Part shown: piece after piece, positions 44,504 through 55,701 of the stretch
Position numbering within the stretch: the stretch's first letter is position 1
How the letters are laid out: each line of letters opens with the position of its first letter
NCBI GenBank assembly: GCA_024220505.1
Contig: JAKZZE010000035.1
Span: forward strand, 310,001-374,000
DNA from: Rhizopus arrhizus
Lineage: Eukaryota; Mucoromycota; Mucoromycetes; Mucorales; Rhizopodaceae
Direction of reading: 5' to 3'
Length of the DNA: 64,000 nt
Translations under genes and position numbers: made by a program
Notes under the pieces: model-generated
The model's database searches: none
What the model saw: only the letters and a program-made list of their open reading frames with translations
What the model was told of the DNA's origin: nothing

Positions 44504-46096
44504 CAGTCCTGCTGTTAACTGCCTAACAAAAATAAAATTTAAGATAATTCCCGCAAAAATAAAGCTAAACTTTTTAAATTTTAATGGGACAGTGCTAAAA
44601 CAACATATTTTATTGAACAAATTTTTATAGCACACTAATTAGTAAAATGTGGCGGAATTTTAAAAAAATGAAAAATGACTATAAAATCAATCTGACAGGA
44701 AATCTTTAACGCTTTGTATATCCACCTTTAGCCTTGATAACCTCTTCAATTCTTTTTGGCATACTCTCGTAATACTTCTTCATGTCCTCTTTAGTGAATT
44801 TGTTCCACTCTGCATCAAATCTATCCCACAATTCATCCATATTTTTGGGCTTGGTGTCATATGCATCTAATTTCAACTTAACATGATGCCAGAGGTGTTC
44901 AATTGGGTTTAGGTCGGGACTATTTGCTGGCCAGTCTTGAATATAGTTAATTCCGTTTTCTGCAAGCCATTTTTTAGTGAGTTTCGATGTGTGTTTTGTA
45001 TCTCCGTCCTGTTGAAAGATGACTTCCTCATTGCTGAGACTGAAGTGCTCGAGTGTATCCTTATAGGAAGTATCCAAGATATGGGTGTACAGCTCTGATT
45101 TCATAGGATACTCAATAATACGGCATGCGTAACCTACTCCTGATGATGTCATGCATCCCCAAACCATCATTGAGCCTCCGCCGCCTTTTAATTGAGTCTG
45201 ATAATTATGTGGTCGAAGTGGGTCGTCCTTATGTTTCCATGTAATTTGAGCTCCATCTGATCCCCATCTGTTGATTTTGGTTTCGTCGGAGAATATGACC
45301 TTGTTCCAGTCCTCTACAGTCCAGTCACGGTGTTTTTTGGCCCATTCCAATCGCTTTTTCTGGTTAGTTCTCTTGATTAAAGGCTTCTTTTTCTTATACA
45401 GAGTTTTAAGGCCGAGGGATCTCATTAGTTGTGTCGTAGATGAGTACTGCAATTTGTAACCAAGAGACCACAGATATCTTTGAACATCCTTTGCTGATAA
45501 TAAGAAGCATTTTCGGACTTTAAAAGCTATGGCTTGCTTTGTAAAATCGGGAACGGTGCTGACTCTACCACCACGGGGTTTGACGCGATCAGGATCAACT
45601 TGCTTTTTCATGAGAATAACTAGGGCTCTAGACACTCCAGTGGCTTGTACAATATTTTTAGTACCCTTTCCAGCCTTAATTAATGAAATGACGTTATTGC
45701 GTGTGTCGTTGCTGAGTTTATAAGGCATTACAAAGAAGTAGTTGTCAAGTGTAGAAGTAGAGATGTGATGGGGTAAATGAAGAGAAAAGTGTCGCTTTTT
45801 TATACATTTTTAGCTTCTCTACGTCATGATGATACGTTATGTACGTTATCATTGCATCATGTACGCCAAAGTAGGGTTTAAAGTACATTTAATCATACTT
45901 ACATCATTTTCCATGTAACCCAAAATCAATTTTTCTTGATTTAGATCTTTGTGTAACAAGCAATAATTACACCATTCTTTTCTTCTTATACTATGACGTA
46001 TAGGCTATCTAATGGGTTTTATCTCGTAGTTCTGACGTAATTATAGCACTGTGCAGGCCATTTTATGGTTTTGTTAGGCAGTTGACAGTAGGACTG
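44504..46096 (-). mobile_element. Tc1/mariner element D, inside left repeat of H
   Basis: The ends CAGTCCTGCTGTTAACTGCC and CAGTCCTACTGTCAACTGCC (inverse) are flanked by TA (44502-44503, 46097-46098). Short inverted repeats of about 28 bp with two mismatches. A complete transposase gene lies inside. A broken relative lies at 10547-11058. Confidence 0.95.
44706..45728 (-). CDS. Element D transposase (Tc1/mariner, DD35E)
   Basis: The complete 340-residue frame from ATG 45728 begins MPYKLSNDTRNNVISLIKAG, with an N-terminal HTH (NIVQATGVSRALVILMKKQ). The core has FSDETKINRWG, GGGGSMMVWGCMT, QDGDTKHTSK and SPDLNPIEHLW, with 35 residues between the second Asp and the Glu. It has no stops. It is the only gene without damage among the five elements of the H nest and is therefore the youngest or best preserved of them. 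Confidence 0.95.
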   Translation of the reverse strand: MPYKLSNDTRNNVISLIKAGKGTKNIVQATGVSRALVILMKKQVDPDRVKPRGGRVSTVPDFTKQAIAFKVRKCFLLSAKDVQRYLWSLGYKLQYSSTTQLMRSLGLKTLYKKKKPLIKRTNQKKRLEWAKKHRDWTVEDWNKVIFSDETKINRWGSDGAQITWKHKDDPLRPHNYQTQLKGGGGSMMVWGCMTSSGVGYACRIIEYPMKSELYTHILDTSYKDTLEHFSLSNEEVIFQQDGDTKHTSKLTKKWLAENGINYIQDWPANSPDLNPIEHLWHHVKLKLDAYDTKPKNMDELWDRFDAEWNKFTKEDMKKYYESMPKRIEEVIKAKGGYTKR

Positions 46097-46139
46097 TACG
46101 TTTTGCTTTGTATCTCTGCAGTCAGATAGGATAGAGCTA

Positions 46140-47769
46140 CAGTAGCGGACAAAACTGGTGCACAAAAATTAAAATCAACATTGTATCTCCGCCATATGTC
46201 TGCGACTTTTGTGGCATATACCATCTGAAAGACAGTCCAAAATATACATTATGTTATGTAAACCGGAACTGTACCGGACATCCCCCAGGCCTAAGGTCAT
46301 TTTTAGTGATTTTTTGCATATTTCAATTTTCGCCAAAAATGTGGTGCTTGTCTAGCCTTCTTTCGATTTTCTCCATATCTCTCCCGTTTGCTTTCAGATT
46401 TCACCGCATATTAGTGAATTTTAGTAGCTCTTAAAAAATATATAAAACTGTAGTTATTTTGTATTTCCCATTGAATCCCCCCTTTTGTTTTTACCCTATT
46501 CACTATAACAAAGTACTAGCCTTATATGTTTAAGAAAATAAGCAACTGTAAAAACGAAACTCTGAGATCTCGAATACACTTAGTTCGTACGACAACAGAT
46601 ATTTCTAGAATAACAAGAATCTCTAAATGGACAATCAACAGGAGAAAGAGGGAAGAAAGAAACTTAATGTCTTGTGATCATGAAGGTATTCCGCTATTAG
46701 CCTGAAAAGTTATTAGTTCAGTCATCAACCTAGAGCTTGGACAAGGTCCGCTACACACAGTTCCTGATGCTCAGCACATTTTGAGGACCTTAAGATACAG
46801 TGTTAGCAGACTGTCAGTCTAAAGGCACAGTAGGAAGCTAGATTTTGAGTCTGGAAGTAAGGAATCGAAGAATTTCATCAGCTGTATAAGTCGGAAAAAG
46901 CGATGAATGTGGTATCACGACAAGCCATTGTATACTATAGAGGGCTGGAAGTCTGCTATCTTTAGAAATGAAACAAATATGAACATTATGGATGCAGATA
47001 GTATACACTAATATTGAAAGCAAGTCAAGCAACCTTAGCGATTTTTTCACGGTGATCAAACAATGAAGCATGCTGGCTGCTCCGTTATGTTTTAAGGCTG
47101 TATTAGATATTGAGGACCAGAATATGTGTGTCAGGTATACGATGGTATAATGAACTCATAAATATACACATATATTTCGCTTACTTCATACCACAAAAGC
47201 CTAGCGTATAGTGGTCTAAAACGTCGTAATCTCTCGTTTCAGTATGACAATGACACAAGGCACAAGTCGACGCATGTCACAAACTCAATATTTGATAACA
47301 GCGCTTCTGTGCTACAAGTTTAGCCGTCACTAATCCCGGCCTAAGTCCGCTTAAGCATGCTAGGTGGCAATTGATGGCAAAGGTATGATGATACGACACT
47401 AGATCAAAAAGGGTCGATGATCTTTGGAAAAAAGTAGTTAAAGAGTCGGGTTCTTTTATTGAAAATGATATACACGCATATTATTAGCATATGCAAAGAA
47501 GAACATCCGATGATATCAAGAGATGAGATGATTATATAAAGTCTAAGGTCTTAGCCACTTTTGCGGTTTTTAGAAAATATAAAATTTTATAAATTTAAAG
47601 CACGCTTATCGCTCAGTTTTAACAATGTCATGCTTAGAACATACATAAATTACAATGACTAGTATATCCTCCTTCTAGTACAGTTTCATGGCTATTGCAA
47701 TTACCATGAGCAGGTAATGGTAGTTAAAAGCTGAAAAAAAGTTTTGTGCACCAGTTTTGTCCGCTACTG
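46140..47769 (+). mobile_element. Tc1/mariner element A, copy 3, inside left repeat of H
   Basis: The ends and TA flanks (46138-46139, 47770-47771) are as in A1 and A2; 1630 bp. It carries the same ruined transposase. A 41-bp piece of the H inverted repeat separates it from element D. Confidence 0.92.
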
Positions 47770-48119
47770 TACGTGCAATACCTCATTAGAAAGCGACAGC
47801 TGTCATGTATAACATATAAAACGTTAAGATTATGAGATTACTTCCATATAGAGTAAGGTCAAATTGCGTCAAGCATGTGCATTCGAACAATTTTTCCAAC
47901 TGAATGATCTTTTATTTAATATGTGATATTTAGGGTTTATAATATAAAAAAGTACTAAGTCAATCAACAAATATAAAAATAAGTGAGACTCAAAGTAGAT
48001 TGTCCTTTATTCAAGTTAAAAACATGAGGGTATTTATACTTTTCTATCCACGGCTAAATAATAGTATTCACAGTATATGATTATTGATTATTAATCGATA
48101 TTAGACGATGCGTTAATTA

Positions 48120-49756
48120 CAGTAGGTGAAAAAATACGAGCAACCTTTTGGCAAAATCGACTTTTTTCGCTATACTAAAAGGTGCATGCCAACTATTGGC
48201 TTGAGACTCCTATGGTATATTTTCGGGGTCATGTGTCTTGAAACAGTAAAGGTCTCATGTAGCAATACTGGAAATTGAGAGAGGAATGAGAATCCGAATT
48301 TAAAAATTTGACTTGCAGCCAACTTAAATTATGTACCGTATTCATATGTTTACATTTAAATCAACAAAGAACATATCGGAAGACTATATAGCGTACTTGT
48401 ATGGAACTGTGAGTGTTCCTTATTGTATTGATATAAAAGCAAGTGCGACTTCAAGAGCCCTTGATTTCTTTTTTTTTACTCAATTTCTCTCACTACTTCT
48501 CATCATCATGTCTAAATCTATACCAATGGAAAAGCAATCCAGAAATAAAAGATATATCACTAAATAGTATGAAGCTAGAGGATATCGCAGATAAATATTA
48601 CGTTCATTCTCGCACAGTTAAAAGGTATACTAGGAAGCTTTTTCCATGAAATTCACACCTGTCTGCTGGAAGACATGCTATTGTCTCTTATGCCATGAAG
48701 CACTATATCGAGTTACGTATCATTACTGGTCATCCGACAATAGCAAAAGAGTTATTCAGGGAATTGGGTAAGTTTGGTTACTTGTTGATGTATCGTTCAG
48801 GAGTAAACGCGTTGAGATCCATAAACTACCACCGAGAGCTAAAAAAAAGAAGGCATTTTTAAAAAAGGATCATTGAAAAAAGCAGATGATCTGAGCAAAA
48901 AGGCATCGCAACTGGTCAAGTCAACAGTGACGACCAGTAGCGTTCTCAGCTGCAGCAAAGATTAGCATCTAGTGATCAGATGGAGTAAAATACTATGGGG
49001 TAGTATCAAATGACATTTTGCTCCCTCATCACATCGACATTACAGTAAAGCACAGCAGCCGTAGGACCAACATATGCGGTCACATAGCTACTCCGGGACC
49101 AGCTTAGACATGTCAGCTTTATGGTGGTAACATAAACTCAACGGCTTGTCTGCATATACTTAGCATTATTTACATGTATACGTTAGAGTACTATTATTTG
49201 AAGACGTCCGATGTATACCTTCAGAGTGATAGCGGCGTAAAGCATAAATTAAAATTCATAACTCTATAGGTACGCGGTATCAGTGTAAGGTATATAAATT
49301 ATTGGTATGCTCAAAGTCTGGATTTAAATCATATAAAGCATGTTTAGCATCAGCTCAAACTTAATCTGACACCACATGAAGTCGGAGAAAGAGGTGTCAG
49401 AAAGCTTTAGCCATTTGTGGATGTAGAACGAAATAAACTCAATGCAAATACTTGCAAGAGGTACATCAATAGTATGCCAGCCAAAGTAGAAGCACTTATT
49501 AAAGCAAAGGGAAGATATAGAAAATATTACAGAAGCATAGCGAATTTTAAAAAATCATCATTGGCTTTTTTCTGACTGTCTTTCCCTTTTTAAAAAGCTT
49601 GTACTTCAAGTAGAGTCAATCTCTTTAGTGTATTGTATGTATCTTTGTTGTCTTAATTAGTTTGTGTGATATCAAAGCTCTGGCGAATGTATACACGAAA
49701 ATAAAAAGATATGAAGACAAATCGAACAGAGGTTGCTCGTATTTTTTCACCTACTG
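48120..49756 (+). mobile_element. Tc1/mariner element F, copy 2, inside H
   Basis: The ends CAGTAGGTGAAAAAATACGA and its inverse have TA at 48118-48119 and 49757-49758; 1637 bp. It is the inverted partner of 41958-43595. The transposase remnant starts at 48508 and is riddled with stops at the same sites as copy 1. Confidence 0.9.
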
Positions 49757-49958
49757 TATATGATTGGTATTGTTTAACATCTTTTATCAAGAAGTAATTA
49801 TTAATCCTGATCCAGGAACTTGTTAGAATATTCTGGAGTGGATCGGGATATAATTTTATTTGACGTGGCATAATACAATGTCCGATATTCCTAATTTGGA
49901 TGATCATTGTTCATAGTAACTTACATTATTACTTTATTACATGTGTAAATACCACATA

Positions 49959-51604
49959 CACTAGGTGAAAAAATAGGGACAACCTTTTCGAAAATTTCAT
50001 TTCATGCAGCATGTAGCATTAAGAGAAGGTCGCCTCATGACGCTAGCAATATGTTAAAACGAGGTTAATGAGTAAAGTATTTCATCAAAATATGATGAGC
50101 CAAGTATGGAAAATGAGGGAGTAATGCATGTATAATTGGTAGAATTTTAGATACTCCACAGCTCAGTTTTAGACCGTATTTCGTACTCTTCTAATTTGAC
50201 CTGGAATATCAGCTACAATTAAAATGCAAACCAATTCTAATTTTAGCTATGCACATTCCTATAATTAATAATATAAAATGGGTGCTGCTTTCCTTCATTC
50301 ATACATTCTTTTTTTTCATTATATTCATCTTACTTCCTGAGAAATTTCTCTTACTGATGCCTCGCGCTTTACCTCAAGACACGCAAGACAGCATCAAGTC
50401 TGCACTGATGTGCAATAGAAGCCCAAAGGATATTGCTGGTGAGCTTGGTGTCCATCCCAAGACAGTTAGGAGATATAGAAACAAGCTATTTGGGCCAATG
50501 GTACCCGCAACACGTGGTAGGCATACACTTGTGTCATCTGCTACGAAGGAATATATCATGGTATTACTGATTAAAGGAGCCCAAAAGACAGCCAAGGATG
50601 TACATCGGATGCTCATACAGCTTGGGTATTCTATGACTTACCGTTCAGCAATAAACGTCCTTGTATCAATGGATTTTTATGCTAGGCGTAAAAAGAAGCA
50701 GCCTCTTTTAACTAATAACCACCGCAAGCAGAGGTTAGGATGGGCAAAAAAGTATCAAAGTTGGTGTATGCAATAGTGGCATCAAGTAGTGTTCTCCGAT
50801 GAAACGAAGATCAACATTTGGGATCTAATGACTGCAGATACTATTGGACCCAGCCTGATGATGTCCTTCGTCCACACCACATAGATTTTTCAGTGAAGCA
50901 TGGTGGCGGCAAATTGATCATGTGGGGATGTATAACCAGTGAGTGATCAGGATATGCGTGCCAGGTATACGATGGTACTATGGACTCCTTGGTGTACCAG
51001 CATATTCTTGGAACAACTTACATGGAAACGTTAAAGTACTATGGTATGAACAAGCGCACTATTTACTTTTAACAAGATAACGACCCAAAGCACAAGTCGA
51101 AATCAACAATGTCATGGCTCCAACAAAACAAGGTCCAGTACATTAACGATTGGCCACCTAATAGTCCGGATCTGAATCCTATAGAGCATGTGTGGCATTT
51201 GCTGAAACTTAGATTAAGCCTTTATGAACGAAAGGCCAGAAACATCGATGAGCTATGGGAACGAGTGGACGTTGAATGGAACAAGCTAGATAAAGATGTT
51301 TGTAGAAGTTACATTGATAACATACCTGATCGCATAGCAGCGGTAATCAAATTAAAAGGGAGATTTACTCGTTATTAAATAAATACTACCCATTTTATAA
51401 TATAACACTTATAAAATTATTGCAACTATTTCCTCTTTTCTTCCGCCATATGTTATCCTGATCAGTTTTATATGCAGGAAACGTAATAGTCACTACCTAA
51501 GGTTACGCTCTATAGGCATGGCTTGGATGTCGTACGGAGTGGAAGAGAAAAAAAAAAGTTAAAAATTATTTTAGGGTAGGTTGTCCCTATTTTTTCACCT
51601 AGTG
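49959..51604 (+). mobile_element. Tc1/mariner element G, inside H
   Basis: The ends CACTAGGTGAAAAAATAGGG and its inverse are flanked by TA (49957-49958, 51605-51606); 1646 bp. The terminal sequence is related to that of F (AGGTGAAAAAATA). It landed at the last codons of the H transposase gene. Confidence 0.92.
50357..51378 (+). pseudogene. Element G transposase with several lesions
   Basis: From ATG 50357 (MPRALPQDTQDSIKSALMCN) the frame has an HTH (KDIAGELGVHPKTVRRYRNK) and linker, then a TAG at 50774-50776. A one-base loss follows after FSDETKIN, then a TGA near 50945 and a TAA at 51070. Catalytic blocks are still legible (SDETK, QDNDPKH, SPDLNPIEHVW, 35 residues between second Asp and Glu), and the C-terminal 89 codons are open. 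Non-functional. Confidence 0.92.
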
Positions 51605-51606
51605 TA

Positions 51607-52635
51607 ATATCGTGTATAACCGCCTTTAGCTTTAATGACTGCTCTACAACAAGCTGGCATACTCTTGATATATGCTTGACATTGCTCTTTAGTAAAAGAG
51701 TTCCATTATTTCTCGATTCTAGACCAGAGATCATGCACTCCTTTAGCCCTACCTTCATACAAACTCAGCCTCAACTTCAAATGGTGCCAGAGATGCTCTA
51801 TAGGATTCAAATCAGGACTTTGAGCAGGCCAATTGAAGGTGTGCTCTTCTTTAAACCCATTTTCTTTAAACCAAGCACGAGCAAGCTTCGATGTGTGTTT
51901 AGGATCGTTATCTTGTTGAAAATAGATAGCCTCCTGCTTGTAGCCATAGTAGTTCAGGCTGTCCATTAGTGTAGTTGACAGGATATGAACATAATCTGAT
52001 GCTTTCATAGTACCGTCCTCAATTGCGCAGGCATATCCAGGACCATCCCATGTCATACAACCCCAAAGCATCACACTGCCAGCTCCTCCTTTGATTGTAA
52101 GGTCAAGATGATGAGGCTGCAATTTATCACCAGGTCTTCTCCAAAAGTATTTACAACCATCCGAGCCCCAAACATTAATCTTGGTCTCATCAGAAAACAC
52201 CATACGCCTCCAGTCATCTTCTGTCCAATTTTTGTGAGCTTTAGCCCATTTTAGTCTAGCTTCCATGTGTGATTTTTTGAGGAGAGGCTTTTTCTTCTTA
52301 ATTTGGGTACTGAGACCCATGTTGTGAAGCATTTTTACTGTACCAAAATAGCCTATCTTATAGCCAATACTGTTTAAATATGACCATACGCTCTTTGCAG
52401 TCTGAAGTGAGCCATTTATAAGCTCTCTCTTCAAGTAATTCTTTGTCGTTGAGCTTATAGTAGTCTTTCTACCAGCATGACCTCGAGTACGTTTAGGTGC
52501 ATACAAGTTCTTGTACTTGCTCAAATTTGACCTTGATACTCCTGGAACACGTCTCATGATTTCTGAGTATGATAAGCCCTTTTTCAACAATGACCGGATG
52601 CTTTCTTGCTTGCTACGAGATAAAGGGTGTACCAT
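51607..52635 (-). pseudogene. Element H transposase, one stop codon and 3' insertion
   Basis: From ATG 52635 (MVHPLSRSKQESIRSLLKKG) the frame is open for 309 codons through HTH, linker and core (FSDETKINVWG, QDNDPKHTSK, SPDLNPIEHLW). A TAA at 51706-51708 then replaces the Glu expected before WNSFTKEQCQAYIKSMPA. The final TRY codons are cut by element G. The spacing between the second Asp and the Glu is 37 residues because of a small insert (KEEHTF). The catalytic domain is otherwise whole. Confidence 0.92.
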
Positions 52636-53026
52636 GATATAAAGAAGTATAGGCTGTACGAGATAGAAGGGAAACACTGCAAAATCAAGCCTTATTTATA
52701 TATTTCAAGATCTGACTAAAAGCAAAAGCGCTATTTCATTATTACGTCATTTTGTAATGCTGTATTTGTGACGTCAGAAACGTCAATGATATCATCATTA
52801 TAGAATGCATTGAGTTGGAAAAATTGTTCGAATGCACATGCTTGACGCAATTTGACCTTATTATATATGGAAGTAATCCCATAACCTTAACTTTTTATAT
52901 GTTATACGTGACAGTTGTCGCTTTCTAATGAGGTATTGTACGTAGCTCTATACTATCTGACTGCAGGGATACAAAGCAAAACGTATAACATTGCAAAACA
53001 TCCGAACAATTATTCCAACAACTGTA

Positions 53027-53399
53027 AGTAAGTATTGTCGGTAGTGACCACCAGATCTTGTTAAGTAGATCAAACTTGTTAAAATAGGCTAAGCTCTTGA
53101 GGTTTAGGAATAGGTTTACAATGAAGTTGATTTAGCTTCAAGGGACTTCAGTATTTTGAATAGAACACAGACCAAAGGGTTTCAATTGAACGCTTGATGG
53201 TTTTATTGGTTTATAAAATAAAGAAAAGATAAAAAGAATATAATATTCTGTAGTAAAGAAACGTAAAGTAAAGTGAAGTGAAGTCAAAATAGGGATAAGA
53301 TATGAGGGGAATTTATATGTTTTTTTGGTTTTATGATTTTGTGTTGTTTTTGGTTTTCAAGCAAAAGAGTTGATACTCCGTTTTCAAATAGATTGTTAC
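53027..53399 (-). repeat. LTR4, main piece, right of element H
   Basis: In minus direction it starts GTAACAATC at 53399. It has a TATAAATTCCCC box near 53310, AATAAAACCATCAAG near 53200, the AAGTCCCTTGAAGC and CTTCATTGTAAACC blocks near 53120-53145, and GATCTGGTGGTCACTACC near 53050. It is cut by H at 53025. Together with 44407-44462 it makes one LTR of about 430 bp. Confidence 0.65.
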
Positions 53400-53907
53400 T
53401 GTAACTTGTTAGTACTCAGGATTTGGATTGTATTAAAGTGTTGTAGATTTGTTTAATAAGAGGTTAGAAGCCTTGAATGACTTGAGTTTGATTAACTTGA
53501 CTGAACGTTTAACAGTTCTTTTGATATAGTAATTTGGTTTTAAGTAGTGACCACCAGATCTTTATAGATCAATAATGTTAAGTGTGAGATTGTTTTATAA
53601 AAGAAAAAAATAAAATGGGTCTTTCTTGATTCGTGATAGTTCAGGTATCAGATCAGAAAGACTAAGTAAAATAAAAAGAAAAGAAAAGGTAATTGTGACC
53701 CAATAAGAAGAGATTGCTTTTTAAGCCCAAGAAGATATGATTTATTGGATGTCTGTTATTTTGTTCAAAATATTCATCTCATTTATATAAAAAAATATGG
53801 GGTGTCTTTTGTCTCTTGTCCTGAACTGTAAATTAAAGTTCATGTACTTCATCCAAACTGTAATTGTACATGTCTGTATCGGGGATTAAATCATTGTTCG
53901 TGTTACA
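53400..53907 (-). repeat. Solo-LTR-like repeat, LTR3
   Basis: In minus direction TGTAACACGAAC (53907) to AAGTTACA (53400), with a GATCTGGTGGTCACTAC block near 53550 and AATAAATCATATC near 53735. It abuts LTR4 directly. Confidence 0.65.
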
Positions 53908-54272
53908 TTACGCAGAAGTTCATTTTCTAACTGGCGTGGTACAAAAAATATATATTTACTGTTTGTCTTCTTTTAACGTCAAAAATTAAAGCTTGAAAGA
54001 AGTTCCGGAGTGTCGTATATTTTATTCTCATTTTGGATAGTATTACAAATATTCCTTTTTTGATACTTCTACCTACAGTTGTCATCCGCAGTATAGTCGC
54101 AGCATAGTCGCAGCAATGTCGCATTACTTTCAATATTAACATTATAACAATATACAACAACATCACCACCGCAGCAAATGTAAAATAGTATAAATAGACA
54201 TTATCTTTATTAAATAAAATCTATCAATCTTTTACTACTTAATAAGTTATCGGTACCTTTGTTAATTACTAT
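53908..54272 (+). repeat. Plus-strand LTR-like sequence of another family
   Basis: It has TATAAATAG at 54190 with AATAAAA about 30 bp later, and short direct repeats (CAGTATAGTCGCAGCATAG) near 54090. It sits between LTR3 and LTR2 in the opposite orientation. Confidence 0.3.
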
Positions 54273-54867
54273 TGTAATAAATTTTTACTAGTTCGCTTGA
54301 GTGTGTTGAGTTGAGGTTTAAATAAACAGATTTAAGTTGTAATTGGTATAATAATTGCTTTTATATGAGTTGGATTGGCTTGATTCGCTTGTTATAGTGA
54401 CCACCAGATCTTATAAAGTAGATCAAACTGTTTTAGTTAAGGTAGAATAAAAATAAAAGATAAAGTAAAATAAAAAAGGGGATTTACAATGAAGTATAAT
54501 AGCTTCAAGGGACTTCTTGTTCTTGATGTTAAATAAAATAAGAGATAGTTTGCCTCTTTAAAAGAATATTTATTTGATAAAAAGAAAAAGTAAAAATAAA
54601 ATAAGAGAGAAGTTAGGAAGTTAGAAGTGAAGTTAAGAAGTTAAGAAGTTGTTAAGAAGTTAGAAGTGAAGTATTTTTTGAGATTATTATTTGGGGTTAT
54701 TTATATGTTTTTGGATTTTATGTTTTGTTCTGTTTTTGGTATTTTGAATGGTTGTTATAACATAAGAGGCGGTTGTTGTATAGTGTAAGGTGGTTATTGT
54801 AAACTGCAAGGCGTTCGTTATAAACTACAACGATTTAAATTCCGCCGTTTTATTCTTGTGTGTTACA
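54273..54867 (-). repeat. Solo-LTR-like repeat, LTR2
   Basis: In minus direction TGTAACACACAAG (54867) to AATTTATTACA (54273), with CATATAAATAACCCC near 54700, AATAAATATTC near 54570, AAGTCCCTTGAAGC and CTTCATTGTAAATC near 54490-54515 and GATCTGGTGGTCACTAT near 54400. Confidence 0.7.
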
Positions 54868-54868
54868 C

Positions 54869-55329
54869 TGTAATAGCTTGTTTTCTATTTAGGCCTTGTG
54901 TATTTATTGAGAGTTTAGAGTGATTTTGAATATAAAGTAAAGTTATATTTGGGTATTTTCTTGATAGGAGTGACCACCAGATCTTGTTTTTAAAGTAGAT
55001 CAGTCTTGATGTAAAGATAATAATAGCTTGATGTGTGATTTAATAGAGTTACAATGAAGATATTTGGCTTCAAGGGACTTGACTTATTCTTGATATTTAG
55101 TAAAATAATAATAATAAAAGAGATTTGCTTTAATGATATTTATTTCAGAATAAAAAGTAGTAAAGTATGTCAGAAGTAAATAAAATAACTGTTTTTATAG
55201 TTTTTATGAATTTTTAATATGCTTTAAATTTAAAGCATGCCTTGATTTTAATGCACCTTTCAATTTTCAACCTTGCATTAATTTTTATGTACCTTCGGGT
55301 CAAAAATTAAAGTCTGCATCTTTACAACA
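54869..55329 (-). repeat. Solo-LTR-like repeat, LTR1, 105 bp from tRNA-Pro
   Basis: In minus direction TGTTGTAAAG (55329) to AAGCTATTACA (54869), with CTATAAAAACAG near 55205, AAATAAATATC near 55140, the AAGTCCCTTGAAGCC block near 55075 and GATCTGGTGGTCACTCC near 54970. Confidence 0.7.
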
Positions 55330-55434
55330 CTATAAAAAGACTATTCGTGATCAAACACGACAGGAGTTCATATCTTCAAAAAAAAAAGAACATTCCTAGA
55401 ATGTACAACATCTAGGCGAACAACAGTTCCTTCT

Positions 55435-55506
55435 GGGCTTCTCCGGGAATCGAACCCGGGACCTCTCGCACCCTAAGCGAGAATTATACCACTAAACCAA
55501 GAAGCC
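55435..55506 (-). tRNA. tRNA-Pro(AGG)
   Basis: The 72-nt minus-strand sequence begins GGCTTCTTGGTTTAGTGG. Acceptor GGCTTCT pairs with AGAAGCC (discriminator C); the anticodon stem CTCGC/GCGAG carries loop TTAGGGT with anticodon AGG; the T arm has GGTTCGATTCC. Box A is TGGTTTAGTGG. No encoded CCA. A T9 run about 50 nt downstream could serve as terminator. The LINE at 55507 starts at the base next to its first nucleotide. Confidence 0.96.
55492..55506. repeat. Target duplication, left copy (tRNA-Pro nt 1-15)
   Basis: CTAAACCAAGAAGCC recurs exactly at 60520-60534; the preceding bases differ (A versus T). Confidence 0.92.
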
Positions 55507-55701
55507 ACTTTTCTTTCGCTTTTGGTTAAAAAGGTAAACTTGACTCTTTTTTGGAAAGCCGATATCTCTGTCAAATCTATCCATCCATCAACAATTTTTA
55601 CATCAATCGACTCCTTTTGATCTATACTTTTATTTGGTTCAACTCTTATTCTGATATCTTTACTGCTTGTTGCTTAATCGTTGCTGAAAGTTTGCATCCA
55701 A

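Larger units (their letters stand above)
44463..53024 (-). mobile_element. Tc1/mariner element H with four nested Tc1 elements
   Basis: The left end CAGTTGTTGGAATAAGTG (44463) and right end CAGTTGTTGGAATAATTG (inverse, 53024) are flanked by TA (44461-44462 and 53025-53026). The right inverted repeat is continuous from about 52808 to 53024 (about 217 bp). The left one is the same sequence broken by D at its position 41 and by A3 at about position 82; it resumes at 47772 and ends near 47903. F copy 2 and G are inserted in the interior. Removing all four leaves an element of about 2 kb with one minus-strand transposase. Confidence 0.9.

Noticed and set aside
53908..54272. Tandem CAGTATAGTCGCAGCATAG-like repeats considered a satellite
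   Set aside because: Only about three imperfect units; too short to be more than local slippage within an LTR-like sequence.
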